Assembly (NCBI RefSeq): GCF_030814955.1
Contig: NZ_JAUSWB010000005.1
Coordinates: 310,001-374,000, forward strand
Direction: 5' to 3'
DNA: 64,000 nt
DNA from: Planomicrobium stackebrandtii
GTDB lineage: Bacteria; Bacillota; Bacilli; Bacillales_A; Planococcaceae
The notes below the pieces were generated by a model. That model was not told the DNA's origin and ran no database searches. It was given only the letters and a program-made list of their open reading frames with translations. The position numbers and the translations under genes are program-made. Shown here piece by piece: positions 45,336-54,450 of the stretch (its first letter is position 1; every line of letters begins with the position of its first letter).

Positions 45336-46754
45336 ATGGGCAAAACGCTTTATGAAAAAATTTGGGACCGCCACGTCGTGGTGCAACAGCAAGCGCAGCC
45401 AGATATTATTTATATCGATCTTCACTTGATTCATGAAGTAACGTCACCGCAAGCTTTTGATGGACTTCGGCTGGCAAACCGGAAAGTCCGCCGTCCGGAT
45501 CGGACATTGGCGACGATGGATCATTCGATCCCAACAACAGATCGCCATCTCCCGTTCGAAGACAAAATAGCTGAGCAGCAAGTAGAAGCATTACGCCAAA
45601 ACTGCAAGGATTTCGGCATTGAATTGTTCGACCTTTTTAGCGCCAGGCAGGGGATTGTCCATATCATCGCGCCGGAGCTTGGACTGACGCAGCCTGGACA
45701 AACAATTGTCTGCGGCGATAGTCATACTGCAACACACGGCGCTTTCGGAACACTTGCTTTTGGTATTGGTACAAGCGAAGTCGAACATGTACTGGCTACC
45801 CAGACGCTAAAGCAGTATAAATCAAAGACGATGGCCATCAATTTTAACGGCAAGCTGCCAATCGGCGTCACTGCAAAAGATTTGATCCTTGCGCTGATCG
45901 GGAAGTATGGCCATGATTTTGCGACCGGCTACGTCCTGGAGTACCGCGGCGAAGCAATCCGCGATCTGACAATGGAAGAACGGATGACGGTATGCAATAT
46001 GTCTATTGAAATCGGCGCACGTGCTGGGCTGATTGCCCCGGATGCTACGACTTTCGACTATTTGAAAGGAAAGGAATATGTGCCGCAAGGGCAAGAATGG
46101 GAGGCGGTGCTGGAAGATTGGCAACTGCTTCAAAGCGACGAAGATGCTGATTTTGACCGTGCTGTCGAATTTGACTGTTCGGAAATCGAACCGCAGGTGA
46201 CATGGGGAACCAATCCAGGTTTGGTGGTTGGCATAAACAGTAAGGTGCCGGGACCTTCGGAGGTGGCAGAAGAAAAACGCCAAATGATTGAAAGCGCATT
46301 GGCCTACATGGATTTGGAGCCTGGAACGGCCATAACGGATATTGCCGTCAATACGGTTTTTATCGGATCCTGTACAAACGGGCGTATTCAGGACTTGCGT
46401 GAAGCCGCTAAAGTGGTTGCCGGTTATCGAGTGGCATCAGGGATTCGTGCTCTTGTGGTGCCGGGTTCGCAGTCTGTCAAACAGCAGGCTGAGGAAGAAG
46501 GACTGGCAGAAATCTTCATGGATGCCGGATTTGAATGGCGGGAAGCCGGATGCAGCATGTGTCTTGGGATGAATCCCGACATCGCAAAGCCTGGAGATCG
46601 TGTTGCCTCCACTTCAAACCGCAACTTTGAAGGGCGTCAAGGAAGGGATTCAAAATCACATTTGGTCAGCCCATCCATGGCAGCAGCAGCGGCAATCAAA
46701 GGACATTTTGTAGATGTCCGCAACTGGCCGATTAAAGTGGGAGAAGGGGTGTAA
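45336..46754 (+). CDS. LeuC-type hydro-lyase large subunit (isopropylmalate or citraconate hydratase)
   Basis: The 472-residue aconitase-superfamily protein is close to Leu[38 protein letters not shown] and the 4Fe-4S ligands in GSCTNGR and [11 protein letters not shown] are all present. LeuCD enzymes also hydrate citraconate to (R)-2-methylmalate (citramalate). No leuA or leuB is here, and in Bacillales the leucine genes normally stay together, so this looks like a catabolic paralogue. It follows the CoA-transferase by 19 bases. Confidence 0.88.
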   Translation: MGKTLYEKIWDRHVVVQQQAQPDIIYIDLHLIHEVTSPQAFDGLRLANRKVRRPDRTLATMDHSIPTTDRHLPFEDKIAEQQVEALRQNCKDFGIELFDLFSARQGIVHIIAPELGLTQPGQTIVCGDSHTATHGAFGTLAFGIGTSEVEHVLATQTLKQYKSKTMAINFNGKLPIGVTAKDLILALIGKYGHDFATGYVLEYRGEAIRDLTMEERMTVCNMSIEIGARAGLIAPDATTFDYLKGKEYVPQGQEWEAVLEDWQLLQSDEDADFDRAVEFDCSEIEPQVTWGTNPGLVVGINSKVPGPSEVAEEKRQMIESALAYMDLEPGTAITDIAVNTVFIGSCTNGRIQDLREAAKVVAGYRVASGIRALVVPGSQSVKQQAEEEGLAEIFMDAGFEWREAGCSMCLGMNPDIAKPGDRVASTSNRNFEGRQGRDSKSHLVSPSMAAAAAIKGHFVDVRNWPIKVGEGV

Positions 46755-46757
46755 TCA

Positions 46758-47357
46758 TTGGAAGCCTTTAAAACACATACTGGAATTGTAGCGCCGCTTG
46801 ACCGGGCGAATATCGATACGGATGCCATCATTCCGAAACAGTTTTTGAAGCGCATTAAAAGGAGCGGATATGGGCAGTTTTTATTTTATGACTGGCGCTT
46901 CGACAAAAACGAACACGAAAATCCTGATTTTCTGCTAAATCGTGAACCTTACCGCAATGCCACAGTTCTGCTGACCCGTGACAATTTCGGCTGTGGTTCA
47001 TCTCGCGAACACGCTCCATGGGCCATCGATGATTTCGGCTTCCGTGCCGTCATCGCTCCATCATTTGCGGATATTTTCTATAACAATTGTTTTAAAAACG
47101 GCATTCTGCCGATTCAGCTGCCAGCGGAAGACGTGCAGCAGCTTTTTGAAAAAGCGTCTGTCCCGGGTTATCAGTTGACAGTCAATCTGGAAAAAAACTT
47201 CATAGCAGATGGGCAAGGGTATGAAAAGGATTTTGAAGTGGACGATTACCGGCGGAATATGCTCCTTAATGGACTCGATGAAATTTCAGCAACAATTCAA
47301 TACGATGCCGAAATCACCGATTTTGAAAAAAACCATAAAATTCATTACTCCCTCTGA
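46758..47357 (+). CDS. LeuD-type hydro-lyase small subunit
   Basis: The 199-residue protein is the swivel domain partner of the LeuC paralogue: PLDRANIDTDAIIPKQFLKRI, then NFGCGSSREHAPWAIDDFGFRAVIA with the substrate-binding GSSREH loop and NCFKNGILPI. It begins with TTG behind GAAGGGG, 3 bases after leuC stops. Together they would form the heterodimer that adds or removes water on citraconate-type acids. Confidence 0.9.
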   Translation: MEAFKTHTGIVAPLDRANIDTDAIIPKQFLKRIKRSGYGQFLFYDWRFDKNEHENPDFLLNREPYRNATVLLTRDNFGCGSSREHAPWAIDDFGFRAVIAPSFADIFYNNCFKNGILPIQLPAEDVQQLFEKASVPGYQLTVNLEKNFIADGQGYEKDFEVDDYRRNMLLNGLDEISATIQYDAEITDFEKNHKIHYSL

Positions 47358-47420
47358 AAAGGATTAAAGGATAAGGGTTGCAGGTGATCAAAATAACAGA
47401 ACGTTAAAAGGAGCTTTCTT

Positions 47421-47681
47421 ATGGACAATAAGCCAATCAAAGAACCGATTCGTAAAAAATGGATTTGGATTGTTCTGGTACTGATTGTGCTCGGCAATGT
47501 TCCCTGGTATATGCCGGCAGGATCATACGAACCACTCATTTTAGGCATCCCTTATTGGGCATGGATCATTGTTGGTTTTTCACTCCTGCTTTGCGCTTAC
47601 TTGAGCTGGGCAACTTTGAAACACTGGAATATTGTGGAGGATATTGAAGAAGAAGAGAAGAGGAGGAAAGCGAATGAATGA
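47421..47681 (+). CDS. DUF3311 small membrane subunit of the symporter
   Basis: The 86-residue protein has two membrane helices (about 14-30 and 40-66) with the NVPWY and SYEPLILGIPYWAWIIVG features of DUF3311. The acidic and basic tail EEEEKRRKANE overlaps the start of the symporter gene by 8 bases. In Bacillus the same pairing is YhjC with YhjB. It probably assembles with the symporter. Confidence 0.85.
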   Translation: MDNKPIKEPIRKKWIWIVLVLIVLGNVPWYMPAGSYEPLILGIPYWAWIIVGFSLLLCAYLSWATLKHWNIVEDIEEEEKRRKANE

Positions 47682-49197
47682 TTTAACCTTTTCAGGTATG
47701 GATGGTGTCTTAATCTTATCTGCCTATGCGGTTGTCATGCTGCTGATCGGTTATTTTTCAGGGCGCGGCGACAAAACGCTTCATGATAGCATGAGCAACT
47801 ATTACTTGGCCGGAAAAAATCTAGGCTTCATCGCTTTGTTCTTCACACTTTATGCGACACAATATAGTGGGAATACAATTATCGGATATGCGCCGACTGC
47901 TTATCGGACCGGTTTCGCCTGGCTGCAGTCCATTACGTTTATGACGATCATTATCGGCGTCTACTTATTGTTTGCTCCAAGGTTATATGTAATATCCAAA
48001 AAGCTGAACTTTATCACGCCGGCCGACTGGATTGATTACCGTTTCAAATCTAAGGCAGTCACCATTTTGGCTGTACTGTTAATGCTTTGGGGTCTTGGAA
48101 ATTATCTTTTGGAGCAGCTGGTAGCTATCGGACAGGCAGCTTCAAGCCTGACGGGAGGAACCATTCCGTACCAAGTAGCCGTTATCGCCTTTGTGCTGGT
48201 CATGCTGATTTATGAATGGTTGGGTGGAATGAAAGCGGTTGCATTCACGGATGTCATGCAGGGCCTCGTTTTAATGGTCGGCATCGTGATATTCCTCGCG
48301 GGAGCTGTTTATTTGGTCGGCGGCAACTTTGCAGGCGCCACCCAATTTATCGCTGAAACCGAACCAGCCAAGCTCGGGGTTCCGGAAATGATGACTTCAG
48401 TCAATTGGCTGAGCATGATCCTGCTGGTCGGCTTTGGAGCTGCAATATACCCGCATGCAGTTCAACGGATTTTTGCGGCTGAAAGCGAGCGTACGCTAAA
48501 ACGTTCATTTTCCCGGATGGCTTGGATGCCGCCGATTACAACGGGGCTTGTATTCATCATCGGAATTTTAGGGATTGCCCTTATACCCAACCTGGATGTG
48601 GCTGGATCGGAGCAGCTGGTCGGTTTGATGGCCAACGAAATAGCAGGCATCAATGGGTTCTTTTACTGGGTAATGATCATCTTCTTTGGTGCGATTGTTG
48701 CGGCAATTGTATCGACGGCAGATTCTGTATTATTGAGTTTTTCATCCATTGTGTCCAACGATATCTACGGCCGGTTCATAAATCCTAACGCACCGGAGCG
48801 CAAGAAAGTTTTGGTCGGGAAAGTGACGGGTATCTTTGCTGTAGCTATCCTATTGTGGATCGCCTGGTATCCGCCAGCAACTTTATATGAAATTTTTGTT
48901 TTGAAATTCGAATTGCTGGTTCAAGTATTCCCGGCATTTGTTCTCGGTTTGTATTGGAAACGAATGGCTGCACAACCTGTATTTTGGGGGATGTTAACAG
49001 GGGCCATCATTGCAGGAGTCCTTACGTGGACTGGGCATAAAACTATATTTGGGGTTCACGGCGGAGTTATTGGCTTGGCTGCCAACTTCCTGATCGCGGT
49101 TGTCGGCTCTTACCTTGTAACAGTGACCGTAACAGAAGAAGAAGAGGAAGACTTGAAAAAAATCGACTTGGCTTATCGGAGAGAATACTCTGATTAA
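47674..49197 (+). CDS. Sodium:solute symporter (SSS family)
   Basis: The 507-residue protein with about 13 membrane helices has the SSS features NYYLAGKNLGFIALFFTLYATQYSGNT near the sodium site and YEWLGGMKAVAFTDVMQG. The inner ATG at 47674 behind AGAGGAGG overlaps the DUF3311 end. Members of this YhjB/PanF-like branch carry carboxylates. In this operon the likely cargo is the C5 dicarboxylate to be degraded, which is inference from context. Confidence 0.9.
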   Translation: MNDLTFSGMDGVLILSAYAVVMLLIGYFSGRGDKTLHDSMSNYYLAGKNLGFIALFFTLYATQYSGNTIIGYAPTAYRTGFAWLQSITFMTIIIGVYLLFAPRLYVISKKLNFITPADWIDYRFKSKAVTILAVLLMLWGLGNYLLEQLVAIGQAASSLTGGTIPYQVAVIAFVLVMLIYEWLGGMKAVAFTDVMQGLVLMVGIVIFLAGAVYLVGGNFAGATQFIAETEPAKLGVPEMMTSVNWLSMILLVGFGAAIYPHAVQRIFAAESERTLKRSFSRMAWMPPITTGLVFIIGILGIALIPNLDVAGSEQLVGLMANEIAGINGFFYWVMIIFFGAIVAAIVSTADSVLLSFSSIVSNDIYGRFINPNAPERKKVLVGKVTGIFAVAILLWIAWYPPATLYEIFVLKFELLVQVFPAFVLGLYWKRMAAQPVFWGMLTGAIIAGVLTWTGHKTIFGVHGGVIGLAANFLIAVVGSYLVTVTVTEEEEEDLKKIDLAYRREYSD

Positions 49198-49222
49198 AGC
49201 TCATAAAAAGAGATGACTAGGC

Positions 49223-50482
49223 ATGAATAAATCCATACTGCAAGATGGCATATTGATAAACATAAACCCTTGGCGGATGCTTACATGGCTGCTGATTGCC
49301 CAAATCATGGTAGCATTTGTCGGCCGAAGCTTAGCACCGCTTGGGGTATTGATCGGAGAAGATCTGTCGCTGACGAAAGCGCAAATCGGTATGCTGCCGG
49401 CCGCATTATTTTTGGGGCAGTCTTTGGTGTCAATTCCCGCTGGCTTTGTGGCGGATCGGATTGGATCAAAAAAGCTGCTCTTTCTTTTATCGTTATGCCT
49501 GGGACTGTCCTTCATTCTCATGACGCTAACTTCTGTCTATGCACTGGTGTTATTCATGGTAGTGCTTGGAGGAATCGGCTACGGGACGATGCATCCGACG
49601 TCCAATAAAGGCATCATCTACTGGTTTTCCGAAAAACGCGGAACGGCTATGGGCATCAAACAGATGGGCGTCACCCTTGGTTCGGCTCTGGCCGCACTTT
49701 TGATGCTGCCAGCTGCTGTTGCCTGGGGCTGGCGGCCAGTCCTGTTCGGAGCCTGCCTGCTATTAATCATCACCGGCTTGTTGGCTTATCGGTTTTATCA
49801 CGATCCCCCGGCAGCAGAATCGCAGGGGACGGAAAAGCCGGCACGCTTGTTTGCTTCAATTCTTCAGATGTTCCAGGAAAAACCGCTGGTCCTCGTCAGT
49901 CTTGCGGCAATGGGACTGAGCGGAAGCCAACTCATCCTGAATACGTATATTGTGCTGTTTGCTTACGAGCATCTGGGCATCAGCTTAGTATTGGCCGGCA
50001 TGCTGCTGGTCATCTCCGAAGTCAGCGGTTCGTTCGGCCGTGTTGCCTGGGGAGTAATCAGCGACAATTTGTTTTCGGGCAAGAGAATTATCGTTCTGGT
50101 CATAATCGCGTCCTTATCGATTTTGACTTCGCTTGTCATCAGTCAGCTGCCAGAAGGAACGTCCTTTTGGGTAATGGTGCCGATTACGGTGCTGTTCGGT
50201 TTTTGCATTTCAGGCTTTAATGGAATCTGGATGAATGCTGCAACCGAGCTCGTGCCGATCAAACAGGCAGGCATTGCCAGCGGCTTCAGTTTGACCCTGG
50301 GTTCATGGGGGGTCATTATCGGGCCGCCGCTGTTCGGCTATATCGTTGATGTGACTGGTGATTTCACATATGGCTGGCTGTTCCTTGCCCTTATGCTGGC
50401 TGCGGTTATTGCTCTGCTGCTTTTGGCAATGGTTATCGTGAAAAAAGAACATAGGAATCAGAAAATACAAGATGAGGGTTGA
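49223..50482 (+). CDS. MFS transporter
   Basis: The 419-residue protein has twelve membrane helices with the loop 2-3 signature GFVADRIGSKK and the loop 8-9 counterpart. It resembles carboxylate or aromatic-acid permeases of the ACS/OFA type. It sits 25 bases after the symporter gene, so the operon holds two unrelated transporters, perhaps for import of two substrates or for export of an intermediate. Confidence 0.88.
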   Translation: MNKSILQDGILININPWRMLTWLLIAQIMVAFVGRSLAPLGVLIGEDLSLTKAQIGMLPAALFLGQSLVSIPAGFVADRIGSKKLLFLLSLCLGLSFILMTLTSVYALVLFMVVLGGIGYGTMHPTSNKGIIYWFSEKRGTAMGIKQMGVTLGSALAALLMLPAAVAWGWRPVLFGACLLLIITGLLAYRFYHDPPAAESQGTEKPARLFASILQMFQEKPLVLVSLAAMGLSGSQLILNTYIVLFAYEHLGISLVLAGMLLVISEVSGSFGRVAWGVISDNLFSGKRIIVLVIIASLSILTSLVISQLPEGTSFWVMVPITVLFGFCISGFNGIWMNAATELVPIKQAGIASGFSLTLGSWGVIIGPPLFGYIVDVTGDFTYGWLFLALMLAAVIALLLLAMVIVKKEHRNQKIQDEG

Positions 50483-50506
50483 TGAAACTTCACTGGAGGA
50501 GTTAGC

Positions 50507-51109
50507 ATGAATATTGATTTAAGAGATATTGATACGCAGCAGGCGTATAAATTGATGTCAGGATCTGTAGTGCCGAGAGCGATTGCCTGGGTATCCAGCA
50601 TAGACGAAAATGGCAAGCGCAACCTCGCACCTTTCAGCTTCTTCACTGTCGCCTCAAGAAATCCGCCGATGCTGTGCATCTCAATCGGACCGGGCGTTGG
50701 AGAGCGGGAAGGCACCGTCAAGGATACGCTGGAAAACATTCGGTCGCAAAGGCAGTACGTCATTAACATTGTCAATGCGGAATTGGGCAATGAAATGCAT
50801 GAAAGCGCTAAAAATTTTCCGAGTGATGTGGATGAATTCGAAGCCGCTGGAGTGACAGCAGCAGACAGTGTATCCGTTGCTCCCCCAAAAGTGGGAGAAG
50901 CGCCTATTTCATTTGAGCTCGAACTTGACCGCATCATTGAACTGGGAAGCGACCACTTGATTCTTGGGAAGGTGGTCCATTACCATATTAAAGACGCCTA
51001 CTACCTTGGAAACTATAAAGTGGATCTGGAAAAACTGAAGCCGCTCGGCCGATTGGCAAACGGCTATAGTGAAATGCAGGGTTTTTTTACATTACCGAGG
51101 GGTAACTGA
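50507..51109 (+). CDS. Flavin reductase family protein in the C5-acid operon
   Basis: The 200-residue split-barrel FMN protein has QQAYKLMSGSVVPRAIAWV and NLAPFSFFTVASRNPPMLCISIG, like the protein at 30969-31574. It lies 24 bases after the MFS gene behind CTGGAGGAG and is last before the terminator at 51231. A reducing or monooxygenase-partner role in the pathway is possible, but its substrate is unknown. Confidence 0.85.
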   Translation: MNIDLRDIDTQQAYKLMSGSVVPRAIAWVSSIDENGKRNLAPFSFFTVASRNPPMLCISIGPGVGEREGTVKDTLENIRSQRQYVINIVNAELGNEMHESAKNFPSDVDEFEAAGVTAADSVSVAPPKVGEAPISFELELDRIIELGSDHLILGKVVHYHIKDAYYLGNYKVDLEKLKPLGRLANGYSEMQGFFTLPRGN

Positions 51110-51230
51110 GGAACGGCAACGGCTAACGGAAAAGTCGGATTTGATGGATGTTATGATTACCATACTATGGAATAAGGATTGCTTCTAAAGAATATACAAC
51201 CAATAAAAACAAAGTAAGCTACTTGATAAC

Positions 51231-51263
51231 AAGCTGCCCTTCGCAATATAGGGCAGCTTTTTT
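51231..51263 (+). terminator. Terminator of the C5-acid operon
   Basis: AAGCTGCCC pairs with GGGCAGCTT and is followed by TTTTT. Confidence 0.9.
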
Positions 51264-51400
51264 TGTTGGTTTATTGCCGCCGGTTCTTCTTTCTTTGGTG
51301 ACATCCTAATAAATGAAACAAGTAACTAGTTTAAACAAGGGAATGGGCTCCACAGTATCGAAGTTACTGACAAGCCCTAAAATTAAAGAGGAGGCACCAC

Positions 51401-52420
51401 ATGAAACCTAAAGTTTATATCGCCCGCCCTATCTCACAAGAAGTGGAAGAATACATCGGAGAACATTGTGATTACCGGAAGTGGGAGGGGGAAGGACGGA
51501 TACCGCTGGACATACTGATGGAAGAAATAAAGGATGTGGAAGGCGTGCTGGTTCAGCATGCACCTGTTACGGATAAACTGTTGGAGGGTGCGCCCAACTT
51601 GAAAGTCATCAGCAATTCGGCTGTCGGCTACGATTCCTTTGACCTGGAAGCCATGAAACGGCATAAGGTGCTCGGTACGCATACGCCTTTTGTGCTGGAT
51701 GAAACGGTGGCCGATCTGGTCTTCAGCCTGGTGCTTGCCACTGCGAGACGCGTACCCGAACTGAACAATTTCGTGAAGCAAGGGAAATGGGATAAAGAAA
51801 CGGAGTCCCACGACTTATTTGGCATCGACGTCCATCACGCGACCATGGGCATCATCGGTATGGGCCGCATTGGCGAAAAAATTGTCAGACGAGCACGATT
51901 GGGTTTTGAAATGGATGTCCTTTACAACAGCCGCACCCCTAAGCCCGAACTGGAAGAGAAATATGGCATCGTCTATAGCGAGCTGGAAACACTTCTGGAA
52001 AAATCCGATTTCGTCGTCCTGATTGTGCCATTGACTCCCGAAACACATCATTTAATGGGAGAAAAGCAGTTTGAAAAGATGAAGAACAGCGCCATTTTCA
52101 TTAATTGTGCCCGAGGTGCAGTCGTGGATGAAAGAGCGTTGATCCAGGCTTTGGAAACAGGGCAGATTCGCGGAGCGGGTCTCGACGTCTTTGAACAGGA
52201 GCCCGTCAGCCCGGACAACCCGCTGCTGCAGATGGAGCAGGTCGTCGCTCTCCCGCATATCGGATCAGCTACGGAAAAAACGCGCGCAGCGATGGCCATG
52301 AAAGCCGCGGAAAACCTGGTTGCTGGTGTGACCGGCAAAAATCCTCCGGACGTGGTCAAGGAGTTACAGGAATTGTTGGAAGATCCACACCGATTCTCCG
52401 AGAAATTCAACTCAAAATGA
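51401..52420 (+). CDS. D-isomer-specific 2-hydroxyacid dehydrogenase (glyoxylate/hydroxypyruvate reductase type)
   Basis: The 339-residue protein has the NAD-binding loop MGIIGMGRIGEKI, the catalytic arginine in NCARGAVVDE, glutamate in DVFEQEP and histidine in LPHIGSAT. It reduces 2-oxoacids such as glyoxylate, hydroxypyruvate or a 2-keto acid to D-hydroxyacids. It has its own terminator and lies just after the C5-acid operon, so it may reduce pyruvate or glyoxylate there, or be unrelated. ATG follows GAGGAGG. Confidence 0.92.
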   Translation: MKPKVYIARPISQEVEEYIGEHCDYRKWEGEGRIPLDILMEEIKDVEGVLVQHAPVTDKLLEGAPNLKVISNSAVGYDSFDLEAMKRHKVLGTHTPFVLDETVADLVFSLVLATARRVPELNNFVKQGKWDKETESHDLFGIDVHHATMGIIGMGRIGEKIVRRARLGFEMDVLYNSRTPKPELEEKYGIVYSELETLLEKSDFVVLIVPLTPETHHLMGEKQFEKMKNSAIFINCARGAVVDERALIQALETGQIRGAGLDVFEQEPVSPDNPLLQMEQVVALPHIGSATEKTRAAMAMKAAENLVAGVTGKNPPDVVKELQELLEDPHRFSEKFNSK

Positions 52421-52517
52421 GAAAGAGGCACTGCTTTTTTAGTGGCGCAATAGCAACAAAATTATCTTGCTAACGGTGTCTAATTCTTATCGCCAATATT
52501 AAACCTATAATGCAAAA

Positions 52518-52553
52518 GGCCATCAAATTGCGTATAAACTTGATGGTCTTTTT
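52518..52553 (+). terminator. Terminator of the hydroxyacid dehydrogenase gene
   Basis: GGCCATCAA and TTGATGGTC pair with one G-T, followed by five T residues. It lies about 100 bases past the stop. The remaining bases up to 52825 show nothing else. Confidence 0.75.
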
Positions 52554-52842
52554 CTATTGCTGCAACAATGTTTTACTTGTAAAGTACATTTAAATTGCAG
52601 TGTGATTTGTTTCCTAATTTGTTGGATGACAATGGCAGCATAGGCCAACATATTGACCTATAGATTCATACGTAAGTTAACATGCATTTATTTTCCGTTA
52701 AATGGAATATTTATTGATTTCCACCTTTTTAGGAGTAATCTGACTACTTGTGTTAAAATAGATCTTAAGATTGTGAGCCATTACACCTCCACTAATGAGG
52801 CAGCAGAGTTAAAGGAGTTGTCAAAATGAAAGGTAGGATATC

Positions 52843-53295
52843 ATGGATGAAGCGCAATGGGATGTACAAGAAGTTAAGCATTTAAAAAAGATACAATTAG
52901 TTCAAGGCAATCTTGCCATGCTGTTGTTGTTCTTGCTGCTTGTTTATTTTGCTGATAGCGGGAGGCATTCCATCATTATTGGGATATTTTTTGTACTGAT
53001 GTGGATAGTGCTAGCCATCACCTTGTACACCCTAAAAACCGGACGCCCAGTTGGTACAAAGACAAGTAAACGTGTGCAGGAATTTGATAAAGATCGCCTG
53101 GGAGAGAAACGGTGGAGACGAAATAGAATAATTGAAGCTGCCGGCATCAGTATTGTAGGTGTTGGTATTGCAATTTTATTGTTTGTTGTGGATTTTAGCT
53201 CTGCGCGATTGGACTCTCCCAGCTATCATTTCCCATTTATTGGGGCTTGGGTAGGTTATAACATAGGAGAGATTATTAGAATCAGCAGTTTATGA
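52843..53295 (+). CDS. Hypothetical membrane protein with an overlapping upstream ORF
   Basis: The 150-residue product has four hydrophobic segments (about 23-40, 44-62, 97-116 and 126-146) and a basic middle loop (KRVQEFDKDRLGEKRWRRNR). The best ribosome binding site (AAAGGAG at 52811) serves a different ATG at 52826, which opens a 19-codon frame ending at 52885 that overlaps the start of this gene. The gene itself has only AGGTAGG. This may be translational coupling, or a small frameshift in the N-terminus. No family is recognised. Confidence 0.65.
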   Translation: MDEAQWDVQEVKHLKKIQLVQGNLAMLLLFLLLVYFADSGRHSIIIGIFFVLMWIVLAITLYTLKTGRPVGTKTSKRVQEFDKDRLGEKRWRRNRIIEAAGISIVGVGIAILLFVVDFSSARLDSPSYHFPFIGAWVGYNIGEIIRISSL

Positions 53296-53427
53296 GAGCA
53301 GCCGAAAAGTATGTGAAAACTCTTGTTCAATTAATGTTTTTAGTTGAACAAGTAATTGAAAATAAGTAAAGAAAAATTTAAGTTACAATTATCTTTACAA
53401 AATACAATAGGGTTCGCTATGCAAAAT

Positions 53428-53470
53428 AGCACTTCAATTCACGAAAATGCGGATCGGAGTGCTGTTTTTT
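53428..53470 (+). terminator. Weak terminator after the membrane protein gene
   Basis: AGCACT and AGTGCT enclose a long loop, and GTTTTTTG follows. Confidence 0.45.
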
Positions 53471-53520
53471 GTTTGAACTTACTAGTTAAGGGTTTAAAAT
53501 ATCTAGAGGCTTGAGGTGCC

Positions 53521-53706
53521 TTACATACTGTCCTGGCTATTTTTGAGTCTTTGATTTTCTTCTTCCAATGCTTGGATTTTCTTTTCGTATTCGGTTATTT
53601 TTACTGAACGAGTTGAACTTTTTGCCATAAAGAACAAAAAAACGATAATAAGGCCAGCTAAAAACACCATTAGAAGTATCGGGGATAAGGCGATAATCTT
53701 TTCCAT
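53521..53706 (-). CDS. Small membrane protein with C-terminal coiled coil
   Basis: The 61-residue product has a single membrane helix (about 7-29) and a coiled-coil tail with heptads (ITEYEKKIQALEEENQRLKN). The ATG at 53706 has AAAGGAG at correct spacing, so the upstream in-frame sequence is excluded. The shape is like small divisome or stress membrane peptides, but no family is recognised. Confidence 0.65.
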   Translation of the reverse strand: MEKIIALSPILLMVFLAGLIIVFLFFMAKSSTRSVKITEYEKKIQALEEENQRLKNSQDSM

Positions 53707-53793
53707 ATAATTTCTCCTTTTAATATAATGCTCAAATTCCCGAAGGATTCGGATAGATTCTGCTTTTAAATACATTTTTGCTAATAGTATATC

Positions 53794-53833
53794 AAAGAAA
53801 CCGTTAGTTCCTATGGGAATTAACGGTTTCTTT
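53794..53833 (-). terminator. Terminator behind the minus-strand membrane protein gene at 53888
   Basis: AAAGAAACCGTTA pairs with TAACGGTTTCTTT, with an inner TTCC/GGAA. It lies past the stop at 53888 and before the small coiled-coil gene. Confidence 0.85.
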
Positions 53834-53887
53834 GTTACAAATACTATTGCAGTCTAATGAAAGAAAGCTCTGTTCTTCGGTTAAAAC

Positions 53888-54265
53888 TTATGTATCCTCT
53901 GCCTCTTTTTTGGATGCGCGGAGGTATTCGAGCCAGAAAATCCACAAGGTTGCCGCAGCACCGACCCACAATGAAGGGCTCGACAGCGAGATGCTGTTGC
54001 GGGATTCTCCGCCAAGCAAGGTTAAGACAGCGAGCACGAGCAATGGCACCACGATCATCAGTACGGGGAAAATGATCATGTAGCGTTTCTTTTCCCGGCG
54101 CGGCCGAAGCGTCAATGCGCTCAATACGACCATGAGGGCAATCACTGCAAACAGGATCCACGTGGGAATGCCGAGCGAAGAAAGCGTTCCAGGGAAATAA
54201 TCATTCACCAGGAGTGTACATAAATTAATCAATAATACGGCAACGATAAGCCAATAGGTCTTCAA
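53888..54265 (-). CDS. Hypothetical four-helix membrane protein
   Basis: The 125-residue product has four membrane helices (about 4-20, 33-52, 62-84 and 98-114) with basic loops (RPRREKKR) and an acidic tail. It starts with TTG behind GAGAGG. I recognise no family. It lies alone between terminators. Confidence 0.6.
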   Translation of the reverse strand: MKTYWLIVAVLLINLCTLLVNDYFPGTLSSLGIPTWILFAVIALMVVLSALTLRPRREKKRYMIIFPVLMIVVPLLVLAVLTLLGGESRNSISLSSPSLWVGAAATLWIFWLEYLRASKKEAEDT

Positions 54266-54450
54266 AATAAAAATCCTCTCGGTGTTGGTATAGTAGCTAA
54301 GCCTTTCCCTTAGTGTAACAAAGCTAGTTGGATATAACAGGGAATGAAGAAAATCAGTTTCTTATTGTGAAGTTAAGGTGAAATATTATTTTATTTGCTG
54401 CGAAAAAGCTTAGGGGGCTGCGGTGTCTCAAGACTGAGTTTATTAGACGC

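Noticed and set aside
45336-47357. Ordinary leucine biosynthesis leuCD
   Set aside because: Not excluded biochemically, but the absence of leuA and leuB and the CoA-transferase/transporter operon make a catabolic paralogue more likely.
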